A stretch of DNA of 64,000 bases from Bdellovibrio reynosensis (lineage in GTDB: Bacteria; Bdellovibrionota; Bdellovibrionia; Bdellovibrionales; Bdellovibrionaceae). The DNA lies in NCBI RefSeq assembly GCF_022814725.1, contig NZ_CP093442.1:3038001-3102000 (forward strand), in the 5' to 3' direction. Below, piece by piece: positions 50,371 to 58,972 of the stretch (position 1 is the first letter of the stretch; the number at the start of each line of letters is the position of its first letter). Made by a program: the position numbers and the translations under genes. The notes under the pieces are model-generated. The model made no database searches and had not been told where the DNA came from. It saw only the letters and a program-made list of their open reading frames with translations.

Positions 50371-53300
50371 CTATTGCGCATTCATCTTTTCTTCAAGACG
50401 ATCCAAACGTTCCTTCAACAAACGATTTTCTTCTTTAAGTGCATCCACTTCTGCTTGTTGATCTATGTACATTTTATGAAGTTCTTTGACGGCCTCAACC
50501 AATGGAGCTACTAAGTTTTGGTAGGCTACCGACAAGATACCTTTATCTGAAACGCGGATCGCTTCTGGGAAAACTTTTTGAACATCCTGAGCGATCAAAC
50601 CAATTTGCTTGTCTGGATCGCGTTTACGGTCTTTCCAATAGTAAGTCACACCATTTAATTGTTCAATTTTTTCTAAGGAACTTGGAATGCGTTCGATATT
50701 TTCTTTTAAACGGATATCTGAATTTTGCGTCAGTGATCCGGCCATGGTTCCGTGACCTGTTGATTGGAACATGACATTCGTACCACCATTTGTGCCAAGT
50801 GCGATGGAACCTTCGACGTAGGCATCCCACGCCCATAAACCACCAGCCCAAGCCGGAGGTGAGGTGAGATTTCCGCCTGCTCCATATACTTTCATCCATC
50901 TTGAACCGGCTGATTGCTGAATGATTTGGATCATATCAGAGTCAAAAATACGGAACTTAATGTTTTGAATTTCGCCAGTGGTACTGTTGGAGTTGAACGA
51001 GATTGCAGATCGTTGGCCATCAGTTCCAGTACCGGTAGCTTGGATGATGCCGTTTGCGGCTCCATCACGGGCCATCTCAATACGGCTGCCAGCAGTGATG
51101 TTACCGGTAGCGACTGAGCCTGGCATACTGATGGATCCAGCAGAGTTGATACTTAAGCGACCAACGCCATTTGTTTCTAAAACTACGCTTTGCGCATCAT
51201 TTGTTCCCAGCGTAAGAGCAGCACCTAAAGTGTTACCACCGTTAGTAGCAAGAGTTGATGAAGAATAAGTTGTACAACCCATTACTCCAGACGCATTAAA
51301 CGTAATCAATTGTCCCGTCGAACAAGTGAAAGGAATTAATGCAGTTCCGGTTGTATTCGTCACCATCAAGCGATCACCAGTCAGGGAAGAAGCGCCAGTA
51401 CCGCCGTTAGCAACAGGTAAAGTTCCGGTGACATCCGCAGTTAAGCTGATGGCGCCACCGCTGCTTGCTGAAGTTAAACGGCCTTGGGCATCCACAGTGA
51501 TGCTAGCGCGAGTATAAGAACCCGCAGTGACCGCCGTGTTAGCAAGGGAAATAGTTCCTGAGCCCGTGATAGGACCGCCACTTAAGCCAGTTCCAGTCGC
51601 GACACTTGTCACAGTTCCTGCGTTGGGCGTGATCCATTGTACGCCAGAAGCTTGTGCCGAGTTTGCTGATAGAACTTGTCCGTTCGTACCAACGGCAACG
51701 CGTATATCGTTCGTACCATCGTTTACAACGATGTCACCTTTAGTTGTCAGTGGAGATAAGCCATTAAATGCAGCAACCGCAGTGGTCGCACCCGTGCCAC
51801 CATTTGCTACGGGTAAAGTTCCAGTCACATCCGCAGTTAAGCTGATCGCAGGACCACTGCTAGCCGCGGTCAAACGACCCTGAGCATCTACAGTAATGCT
51901 GGCGCGAGTATAAGATCCCGCAGTCACCGCTGTGTTTGCTAATGAAATTGTGCCCGTTGAAGTGATGGTACCACCAGTAAGGCCTGTGCCTGTCGCAACA
52001 CTCGTCACAGTACCGCCGGCATTATTGTCAGCCGCACACTCCCACCGTGAGTTCGCGTTGATCCATTTCAAAGTTTGACCATCCGTACACGCCACATTAT
52101 TTGGGCGATAAGTTAAATAATCGCCGGTGTTATTATTGATATCACCCCAGTCTAATGTGACTGCGCCAGTTTTAGTGGCAACAGAAGTCACTGGGAAAGC
52201 AATTGCCGCGTTAGATGCTGCGGTTAAACGACCTTGAGCATCGACTGTAAATGTGCCCACTGCAGTAGTTGAGCCATAGGTAGCCGGGGTCACTGCAGTA
52301 TTGGCTAAAGAAATAGTTCCAGTTGAAGTGACAGGTCCACCAGTCAAGCCAGTGCCAGTCGCAACACTAGTCACAGTTCCAGATGTAGGAGTGATCCATT
52401 GTACGCCTGAAGCCTGTGCAGAGTTTGCTGATAACACTTGGCCATTGGTTCCAACTGCCACGCGCACATCATTCGTTCCATCGTTAACAACGATGTCACC
52501 TTTGGTAGTTAGTGGAGATAAACCGTTAAATGCAGCAACCGCAGTCGTTGCACCTGTACCGCCATTTGCCACAGGCAAAGTTCCTGTCACATCCGCAGTT
52601 AAGCTGATTGCGGGACCGTTACTTGCCGCAGTCAAACGACCTTGAGCATCGACAGTGATACTTGCGCGAGTATAAGAACCAGCAGTGACCGCTGTGTTTG
52701 CTAAAGAAATTGTTCCTGAACCCGTGATTGGTCCACCCGATAAGCCCGTGCCAGTAGCAACGCTAGTCACAGTTCCACCAGCGTTGTTATCACTAGCACA
52801 CTCCCAACGCGAGTTTGCATTGATCCATTTCAAAGTTTGTCCATCGGTACAAGCGACGTTGTTAGGACGGTAAGTTAAGTAATCACCAGTGTTGTTATTA
52901 ATATCACCCCAATCAAGAGTGACAGCTCCGGTTTTAGTCGCAATCGAAGTCACCGGGAAGGTGATAGCAGTATTAGAAGCCGCAGTTAAACGACCTTGGG
53001 CATCCACTGTGAAAGTTGGAACTTGAGTCGCAGAACCATAGGAACCCGCAGTGACCGCTGTATTTGCTAAAGAAATAGTTCCAGTGGAAGTAATAGGACC
53101 ACCACTTAACCCAGTGCCAGTTGCAACACTTGTTACAGTACCCGAAGTCGGAGTGATCCATTGTAAACCCGAAGCTTGCGCTGAGTTTGCAGAAAGCACC
53201 TGACCATTGGTTCCAGCAGGCAAACGGATGTCATTAGTTCCATCGTTGACTGCGATATCACCTTTAGTTGTTAAAGGAGAAAGCGCATTGAAAGCAGCCG

Positions 53301-54717
53301 TAGCTGACGTTGCTCCAGTACCACCATTTGCGATTGGCAAGGTGCCAGTCACTTCAGATGCTAGATTTACCGATGCGCCGTTGCTTGCTGCTGTTAAACG
53401 ACCTTGAGCATCGACCGTGATATTTGCACGAGTATAAGAACCCGCAGTGACTGCCGTATTAGCTAAGGAAATAGTTCCAGTAGAAGTGATTGGACCACCG
53501 CTTAAACCAGTGCCAGTAGCGACATTCGTGACAGTACCAGTGTTGTTATCATTGGCTGGGGCAAATTTACTGCCATCGTATTTTAAAGTCTGACCCGCAG
53601 TAAGACCGGTGGTATCGACAGTGATACCTTTAATTTTATTTACACTCACAGCACCAATAGCACCGCTCGCATCACCAGCTAGGGAAACGTTAATAGGAAT
53701 ACATTGAAAACCAAAAATCGCACTCCAAGACATGGTCTCATGAGCAGCACAACCAGCCGCGGAAACGTAACCGTCAAAAGTCGATTTTAAAAGATAAGTA
53801 TTTAAAGTGGCATTAAGGCCCGTCACATCAGCCATTCCGATAACAGCACTCAACCATTGTGCGCCATCGAATTTCATATAATGGCCGACTGTTGGCGCCG
53901 TTGAAGAAACTACGATGTTTTGAATTTTCGTCACCGATGGATTTGGATAGAGGCCACCAAGGTCACCGCCAGCAGAGCCCGTCGGAGTACGAGCATCAGT
54001 GAAGCGCGCGTCGTTACCAGCAGCAACTGTACCTGCGGTCGTACCAACAGAGATGCCAATAGTTGGGATTGTTGCAGTACCACCTTTAGTGATAGGGGCT
54101 GTAACGTTTATATCTGAAAGCATTCCAGCTCCGCCGGCATCGTTTTGACAGACGAAGTTTGTGCCGTCGAAAGTTAAGTACTGGCCGACTGCGCACGTTT
54201 GCAAAGCCGTTTTTAAAACGAAATCATTCGCCGTTTTATTACCTAATTTTTCAGCTGAACTAGCATATCCCGCGAAAGGAACGGTGCGAATTTCATTGGG
54301 AGGATCGATAACTTTCCAGCCGGTGCCATCATGGAATTGAACTTTTAAAACACGGTTGTCGCCAGCAATTGGAGTGTAAGTTGAGCCACCGGAACAGTTC
54401 TGAACTTCCGAGTTATTAAAAGCATCAAGCAAGGTGAACACTGGATCTGCAGGGAAAAGCTTAGTGCCGCTACCGATGGGAACATCAAATATCCCTTTAG
54501 AATTCTGCATGTTGATACCGTCTTTTTGTTCACGGTAAATGACACAGCTTCCGTTAGGGTTGGTGATTTCAAAAAGAAAACTGACGTTATTGTATTCAAG
54601 CGGTTGACCATCCGATTTTACGATTCGACCTTGATAGGTGAAGTTCTTTGGTGCCGCAAATACAAATGCAGGGATTAAAAAAGTAATTAGAATGGACAAG
54701 AAAGTTCCGGTTTTCAT
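50371..54717 (-). CDS. Giant modular fibre with S74 chaperone tip (mosaic-adhesive-trimer-like)
   Basis: A 1448-residue secreted protein. Signal peptide (1-21), N-terminal head (KNFTYQGRIVKSDGQPLEYN), then a long shaft that includes six repeat modules (TVTSVATGTGLSGGPITSTG ... ITVDAQGRLTAASN), then a region with LGTNDAQSVVLETNGVGRLS, and a C-terminal S74 intramolecular chaperone: SDIRLKENIERIPSSLEKIE, QIGLIAQDVQKVFPEAI, ending in a coiled coil (LKEENRLLKERLDRLEEK). S74 domains trimerise tail fibres and cut themselves off at the Ser before DIRLKEN. Bdellovibrio uses such mosaic adhesive trimers to bind prey; that role here is inference. CCGATAAG lies 6 nt before the ATG. A - strand terminator follows. 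Confidence 0.9.
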   Translation of the reverse strand: MKTGTFLSILITFLIPAFVFAAPKNFTYQGRIVKSDGQPLEYNNVSFLFEITNPNGSCVIYREQKDGINMQNSKGIFDVPIGSGTKLFPADPVFTLLDAFNNSEVQNCSGGSTYTPIAGDNRVLKVQFHDGTGWKVIDPPNEIRTVPFAGYASSAEKLGNKTANDFVLKTALQTCAVGQYLTFDGTNFVCQNDAGGAGMLSDINVTAPITKGGTATIPTIGISVGTTAGTVAAGNDARFTDARTPTGSAGGDLGGLYPNPSVTKIQNIVVSSTAPTVGHYMKFDGAQWLSAVIGMADVTGLNATLNTYLLKSTFDGYVSAAGCAAHETMSWSAIFGFQCIPINVSLAGDASGAIGAVSVNKIKGITVDTTGLTAGQTLKYDGSKFAPANDNNTGTVTNVATGTGLSGGPITSTGTISLANTAVTAGSYTRANITVDAQGRLTAASNGASVNLASEVTGTLPIANGGTGATSATAAFNALSPLTTKGDIAVNDGTNDIRLPAGTNGQVLSANSAQASGLQWITPTSGTVTSVATGTGLSGGPITSTGTISLANTAVTAGSYGSATQVPTFTVDAQGRLTAASNTAITFPVTSIATKTGAVTLDWGDINNNTGDYLTYRPNNVACTDGQTLKWINANSRWECASDNNAGGTVTSVATGTGLSGGPITGSGTISLANTAVTAGSYTRASITVDAQGRLTAASNGPAISLTADVTGTLPVANGGTGATTAVAAFNGLSPLTTKGDIVVNDGTNDVRVAVGTNGQVLSANSAQASGVQWITPTSGTVTSVATGTGLTGGPVTSTGTISLANTAVTPATYGSTTAVGTFTVDAQGRLTAASNAAIAFPVTSVATKTGAVTLDWGDINNNTGDYLTYRPNNVACTDGQTLKWINANSRWECAADNNAGGTVTSVATGTGLTGGTITSTGTISLANTAVTAGSYTRASITVDAQGRLTAASSGPAISLTADVTGTLPVANGGTGATTAVAAFNGLSPLTTKGDIVVNDGTNDIRVAVGTNGQVLSANSAQASGVQWITPNAGTVTSVATGTGLSGGPITGSGTISLANTAVTAGSYTRASITVDAQGRLTSASSGGAISLTADVTGTLPVANGGTGASSLTGDRLMVTNTTGTALIPFTCSTGQLITFNASGVMGCTTYSSSTLATNGGNTLGAALTLGTNDAQSVVLETNGVGRLSINSAGSISMPGSVATGNITAGSRIEMARDGAANGIIQATGTGTDGQRSAISFNSNSTTGEIQNIKFRIFDSDMIQIIQQSAGSRWMKVYGAGGNLTSPPAWAGGLWAWDAYVEGSIALGTNGGTNVMFQSTGHGTMAGSLTQNSDIRLKENIERIPSSLEKIEQLNGVTYYWKDRKRDPDKQIGLIAQDVQKVFPEAIRVSDKGILSVAYQNLVAPLVEAVKELHKMYIDQQAEVDALKEENRLLKERLDRLEEKMNAQ
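51400..53550 (-). repeat. Six alternating shaft modules of the fibre gene (A-B-A-B-A-A')
   Basis: Module starts (TVTSVATGTG) lie near 53545, 53140, 52775, 52385, 52015 and 51615 on the - strand. Type A (about 400 bp) has ADVTGTLPVANGGTGATTA and TTKGDIVVNDGTND; type B (about 370 bp) has TKTGAVTLDWGDINNNTGDY and ACTDGQTLKWINANSRWECA. Neighbouring same-type modules are almost identical, a sign of recent exchange. Confidence 0.88.
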
Positions 54718-55282
54718 GAACTTCTTATCGGATCTTTGACAGAAAATACTGAGTTAAATTAATTCGTTAAGGTTTGCTTAATGATTTTGTTTCAAGATGA
54801 TTCAGTCCCATACTTGGGGCCTCACTTTCCTAACCTAAGGGGAGAGAACTTAGGAAAATGAGGCCCGGTTCAGGAGCCACATTCCATGTGGCAAAGATGT
54901 TGGGGTACATCTTCAAAATTTAAATTCCATGGACGATCGAGCATGCTTGCTCACTACTATTATTGTCAGTGCTCTTCCTGAGCTAGGGATCTTCTTGATT
55001 CCTCTGACAAGGTTTCGGGCTTTCTTAGCTCGTCCTGCCTTTATCAGATTGCAACCGCAGGGCCAACGCGCTAACACCGTGAAAATCATTTAAAATGGAA
55101 TACAGTTTTCAAATCCAAGATTTATTCTAAACGCTAAGAGTCTGTGTCCACGATTTTGGACGGGTTCGGCGCACATCAATGCCTAATCTCAAAATGAAAC
55201 GCCTTTGAAGAAGACGAAACTTGGTTTGCCGCTTGCACTAGGTTGGCGTGGCTATTTTTAACGAACCTAAAAAAGGAGTTTT
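54718..55282. other. Intergenic stretch of 565 bp with dense secondary structure
   Basis: No protein-coding frame is convincing. The left half holds four consecutive hairpins (54817-54952, listed separately). Further right are weaker pairings (GCTC-TTCCT-GAGC near 54971) and then the promoter and leader of the small secreted gene at 55283. It is divergently placed upstream of both the fibre gene and that gene. Confidence 0.6.
54817..54952. ncRNA. Candidate structured RNA with four consecutive hairpins
   Basis: Hairpin 1: GGGCCTCACTTTCCTAA (54817-54833) with TTAGGAAAATGAGGCCC (54850-54866), 16 of 17 pairs; an alternative CCTAAG/CTTAGG pairing uses its loop. Hairpin 2: GCCACAT/ATGTGGC (54876-54892). 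Hairpin 3: AAGATGT/ACATCTT (54894-54913). Hairpin 4: GAGCA/TGCTC (54939-54952). The density is far above the intergenic background. The strand is undecided because no terminator is obvious. No known RNA class is recognised. Confidence 0.45.
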
Positions 55283-55723
55283 ATGAAGAAGCTAATTTTC
55301 GCGATGGTCTGCCTTTTAAACCTGGCACCTAGCCTGGGCAGGGCCTTTCAAATTTCGTGTTATCCCCATCCTTCTATTCCTGACATGGCCTATGAGGTGA
55401 TCACAATTCCAGGTTACTCAGTGGCTCAGACTTATCTTCAAATTCAACATTTCGAACATGGTGCAACCACTTATGAAAGTCATCCCGTCAAAGTGTTTGG
55501 CGAAAGGCACCGTTGTGTTCCTAAAAAGAATGGCGAAGTTGTGTGTGCCGAAAATTTAGTTATTTATAAAGGTGAACAGGTTGAGCTGACTCTTCATGTG
55601 AACAGTGTCGCTTCTGATGGGACGTATTTTGGTGAATTTAAATTCTATCGAAATGGAGTGCCTGATCAGGATCGTTTGATTTGTTCGGTGATCAAAGAGA
55701 CGAAGAAAGAAAAGTTGTATTAA
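55283..55723 (+). CDS. Small secreted protein, function unknown
   Basis: A 146-residue protein with a signal peptide (MKKLIFAMVCLLNLAPSLG). The mature part is beta-rich with four Cys (ISCYPHP, RCVPKKNGEVVCAEN, LICSVIK), likely two disulfides. AAAGGAG precedes the ATG. No family is recognised. It ends at a strong bidirectional terminator. Confidence 0.78.
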   Translation: MKKLIFAMVCLLNLAPSLGRAFQISCYPHPSIPDMAYEVITIPGYSVAQTYLQIQHFEHGATTYESHPVKVFGERHRCVPKKNGEVVCAENLVIYKGEQVELTLHVNSVASDGTYFGEFKFYRNGVPDQDRLICSVIKETKKEKLY

Positions 55724-55730
55724 TAAAATT

Positions 55731-55768
55731 AAAAAACCCGGGCTGTGTGACTTATGCCCGGGTTTTTT
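55731..55768. terminator. Bidirectional terminator
   Basis: AAAAAACCCGGGC (55731-55743) pairs with GCCCGGGTTTTTT (55756-55768) around a 12-nt loop. Ends the convergent genes on both sides. Confidence 0.92.
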
Positions 55769-55789
55769 AATTATCTAATTTTTTTCAAA

Positions 55790-56425
55790 TTACCAGTGAA
55801 GAGATGCATTCAAGAAATCGATTTGAATCGCCATATCGATGTCGCCACGTTTTACTAAGCGTAGTTCAGGAGCATACGCGACATTGTTGAACAAAGCGAA
55901 GCGTTTACCGGCACCTAAGAAGAAGCCGAATTTGTTTTCGTAGCCATCGCCGTCATCATTAAGTACCGAATACAAGCCGAAACCTGCTTTCGCATAGATT
56001 GAATCATCTAGATCGCTATTCAAATTATAAACACCAACACCAAGTGCATCGAATAGAGTTGCACTTTTTTGGGATGCAGATGCTTCTTTAGAAAGACTGC
56101 GGAAACGGGCCTCAACACCGTATTGCATATTGTCTTTCCAGTAACGAAGGTAAGTACCACCAACATCAAGAACAGTCGCTGTATCACCATCCTTGTGTTC
56201 TTTGAATGAAAGATAGCTTCCACCTGAACGGCTGCCAGTTAAGTTAAAGAAAATTTCGTGTGTGAACGAACCACCGTAAGAATAAGAATTGTTAGAAGTC
56301 GTTGTATAACTTCTTTCAGTTTGAGTTTGTTTAGAAACGCGAGTTCCAGGTGCTTTTGTTCTTTTTTGTGCTTGCGCACTTACTGTGAAAGCCAATACCA
56401 ACGCGGCGATTGTAAATAACTTCAT
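55790..56425 (-). CDS. Small outer-membrane beta-barrel protein
   Basis: A 211-residue protein: signal peptide ending AQAQ, a short Ser/Thr/Tyr-rich linker (SYTTTSNNSYSYGGSFTHE), then about eight amphipathic strands (DVGGTYLRYWKDNMQYGVEA, IYAKAGFGLYSVL) and a final aromatic (ASLHW), as in OmpA/OmpW-size barrels. AAGGAG precedes the ATG. No enzyme motif. Function unknown. Confidence 0.82.
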   Translation of the reverse strand: MKLFTIAALVLAFTVSAQAQKRTKAPGTRVSKQTQTERSYTTTSNNSYSYGGSFTHEIFFNLTGSRSGGSYLSFKEHKDGDTATVLDVGGTYLRYWKDNMQYGVEARFRSLSKEASASQKSATLFDALGVGVYNLNSDLDDSIYAKAGFGLYSVLNDDGDGYENKFGFFLGAGKRFALFNNVAYAPELRLVKRGDIDMAIQIDFLNASLHW

Positions 56426-56489
56426 TAAAGACTCCTTGTTGTTTAACGATCAAATAATTGTTTGATCTGCAAAAGGAGTCAATCTGAAA

Positions 56490-58787
56490 TTAAATTCGTT
56501 CAAGGCGTGCGTATTTCACGACGAACTTTTTAACGGTGTTATCAGTGAACATTACGCTGACTTTAAAGTTCTCTCCAGTTCCTTCGGTAGCATAAATAGT
56601 TCCGGCACCGAAAGTGGGATGACGAACGCGCATTCCTTTGCTGAAAGCGGCTTTGGATGACCCTTCATTTTCGTAATCTGGGAAATCTTGAGCATCATCA
56701 AAGCTTGGTTGGCGGGCCTTATTGCGATCAGAACTTAGACTTCCCCAGCGTGGACTTGCGTATGATGACTCATCGGTATCATAAGAGCTAGAGCCATAAC
56801 GATTGATGAAGCGTGGGCCCTCTGCTGCCGTTTTGAAATCCTTAAGTTCTTGAGGAATTTCTTGAATGAATCTTGACGGCGGATTCATTTGCTCTTGTCC
56901 CCATACGCGACGCATTTTTGTGAAGGTCAGCCACAACTTTTTTCGCGCACGAGTCATGCCCACATAGGCAAGACGACGTTCTTCTTCGACATCCTCTTCA
57001 CCATCGTTATCAAGGCTGCGGCTGCTAGGGAAAAGATTTTCTTCCATGCCGACGACGAACACATAAGGATATTCTAGGCCTTTAGAAATATGCAAAGTCA
57101 TCAAGGTCACAGAGTTTTGTTCTTGGTTTAAAGTATCCACATCGCTGACTAAAGCCATCTCTTCTAGAAAACTACGGATGGTCGCTTCGTCACCACGCTC
57201 TTTTTCAAATTGTGCAATGGCATTATCAAGTTCTTCTAAGTTTTCAATACGAGCTTGAGCTTCTGGTGATTCATCTTTTTTTAAGTTCAACAAGTATTCA
57301 GAACGATCTAAAACGATCGCATAATATTGACTGAGCTTAGGGAAACTGACAGCACTTCCTTGAAGTTCTTCCATCAGCTCGATAAAGCGACGGATCTTGC
57401 CTGTAGTGCCAGCGTTGAAGATTCTTTCTTCACAGGCCTTGCTTGCAGCTTCAAACATGCTGATATTTCTTTTGCTTGCAAATTCTTCGATCTTTTCAAT
57501 TGTCGTTTTGCCGATGCCGCGGGCAGGGACGTTGATGATTCGTTTTAAAGCGATATCGTCAGCCGGGTTGATTGCAAGCTTCATGTAGGAAAGAATGTCT
57601 TTAATCTCCATGCGCTCATAGAAGCGCACGCCGCCGACAAGTCGGTAAGGGATCGCTAAGGTGCGAAGTTGTTCTTCAAGTACGCGGGATTGGGCATTGG
57701 TGCGGTAAAATACGGCGTAGTCATTATACGTGCCTTCGCCTTCATTCATCATCGTCTGAATATTTTTTGCGACGAAGCGAGCTTCATCGTATTCATTTTT
57801 TTCTTCACGCACTTGGATCTTGTCGCCCGCATCGTTGGAAGTGAAAAGAGTTTTATCTTTTCTTTCGGTGTTGTTTTTAATAACGGCGGTCGCGGCATTC
57901 ACGATGTTTGCAGTTGAGCGATAATTTTCCTCTAGCTTGATAATTTTTGCTTCAGGAAAATCCTTTTCAAAATCCAGGATGTTTTTAATATCCGCACCAC
58001 GCCAGCTATAGATGGACTGATCTTCATCACCCACCACGCACAAATTGCGGTGGGCTTTCGCTAACATCTGCACTAAAAGATACTGAATGTGATTGGTGTC
58101 TTGATACTCATCCACCATGATGTATTTGAATTTTTCCTGATACATTTTTAAAAGATCAGGGTACATGCGGAAAAGTTCATAGGTCTTCATCAACAGATCG
58201 TCGAAATCAAGACTGTTGGCTTTACGCATTTCTGATTCGTAGGCTTTGTAAACCTCAACAGTTTTTTGATCCATCAAGCGTTTGGATGATTTTTCTAAAC
58301 CTTCCGGAGTCAGACCCAACATCTTCGCCTGACTGATGCGGCTTTGAAAGTTTTTAGCTGGATACATTTTGTCGTTGATATCCAAAGCCGTCATAACTTT
58401 TTTAATTTGGCTTAACGTATCTGAAGAATCATAAATACCAAAGAACGGTTTATAATCTAACATCGTGATGTGCTGACGAAGAATACGCACACAGAAACTA
58501 TGGAAAGTATTTATCCAAAGCTGGGAATGGATGCGAGCGCCCATATCTGCAAGAATCTTATAACAGCGATGCTCCATCTCTTTGGCGGCTTTGTTGGTAA
58601 AGGTCACACATAGGATCTCGTCAGCTGAGGCAACACCTTGGCCAATGATGTGGGCCATTCTGTGGGTAAGTACACGGGTTTTGCCTGATCCTGCGCCGGC
58701 AAGGATAAGAACGGGGCCATCTAAGGTTACTACCGCATCTTTTTGTGGTGGGTTTAGATCTTTAGTAACAAAATCAAGTACATCCAT
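56490..58787 (-). CDS. pcrA: ATP-dependent DNA helicase PcrA/UvrD
   Basis: A 765-residue superfamily 1A helicase for repair and removal of protein or RNA-polymerase blocks. It starts with LNPPQKDAV (Q motif), Walker A GAGSGKT (about 31-37), DEYQDTN (Walker B), GDEDQSIYSWRGAD (motif III), LEENYRS (motif IV) and VTLMTLHISKGLEY (motif V). The C-terminal 55 residues (GMRVRHPTFGAGTIYATEG ... VVKYARLERI) are the Tudor-like RNA-polymerase-binding tail of PcrA. AAGGAT lies before the ATG. uvrD would be an equally fair symbol. Normal length. Confidence 0.95.
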   Translation of the reverse strand: MDVLDFVTKDLNPPQKDAVVTLDGPVLILAGAGSGKTRVLTHRMAHIIGQGVASADEILCVTFTNKAAKEMEHRCYKILADMGARIHSQLWINTFHSFCVRILRQHITMLDYKPFFGIYDSSDTLSQIKKVMTALDINDKMYPAKNFQSRISQAKMLGLTPEGLEKSSKRLMDQKTVEVYKAYESEMRKANSLDFDDLLMKTYELFRMYPDLLKMYQEKFKYIMVDEYQDTNHIQYLLVQMLAKAHRNLCVVGDEDQSIYSWRGADIKNILDFEKDFPEAKIIKLEENYRSTANIVNAATAVIKNNTERKDKTLFTSNDAGDKIQVREEKNEYDEARFVAKNIQTMMNEGEGTYNDYAVFYRTNAQSRVLEEQLRTLAIPYRLVGGVRFYERMEIKDILSYMKLAINPADDIALKRIINVPARGIGKTTIEKIEEFASKRNISMFEAASKACEERIFNAGTTGKIRRFIELMEELQGSAVSFPKLSQYYAIVLDRSEYLLNLKKDESPEAQARIENLEELDNAIAQFEKERGDEATIRSFLEEMALVSDVDTLNQEQNSVTLMTLHISKGLEYPYVFVVGMEENLFPSSRSLDNDGEEDVEEERRLAYVGMTRARKKLWLTFTKMRRVWGQEQMNPPSRFIQEIPQELKDFKTAAEGPRFINRYGSSSYDTDESSYASPRWGSLSSDRNKARQPSFDDAQDFPDYENEGSSKAAFSKGMRVRHPTFGAGTIYATEGTGENFKVSVMFTDNTVKKFVVKYARLERI

Positions 58788-58972
58788 GTTTACATCCTTA
58801 CCTTCAGATCTGTCGGGGACTCAATAGAAGTGTCGAACCTTTAGTGAGACTGACAAAGTTTGTCTATCCCTAAGTTTTTATTGAGTTTTTCCTAACTTTA
58901 CACTACAAATATAACGCGTTAAGTCAATAAGCGAGAGGGACCCTCCGTTTTATAGTGCGAAGAGAGGACTTT

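Noticed and set aside
51527-52645. Several + strand frames rich in Pro/Val inside the fibre gene
   Set aside because: Antisense shadows of the repeated shaft modules; they recur only because the modules do.
54817-54952. 6S RNA, RNase P RNA or SRP RNA
   Set aside because: None of the conserved core sequences of these RNAs was seen; only hairpins are supported.
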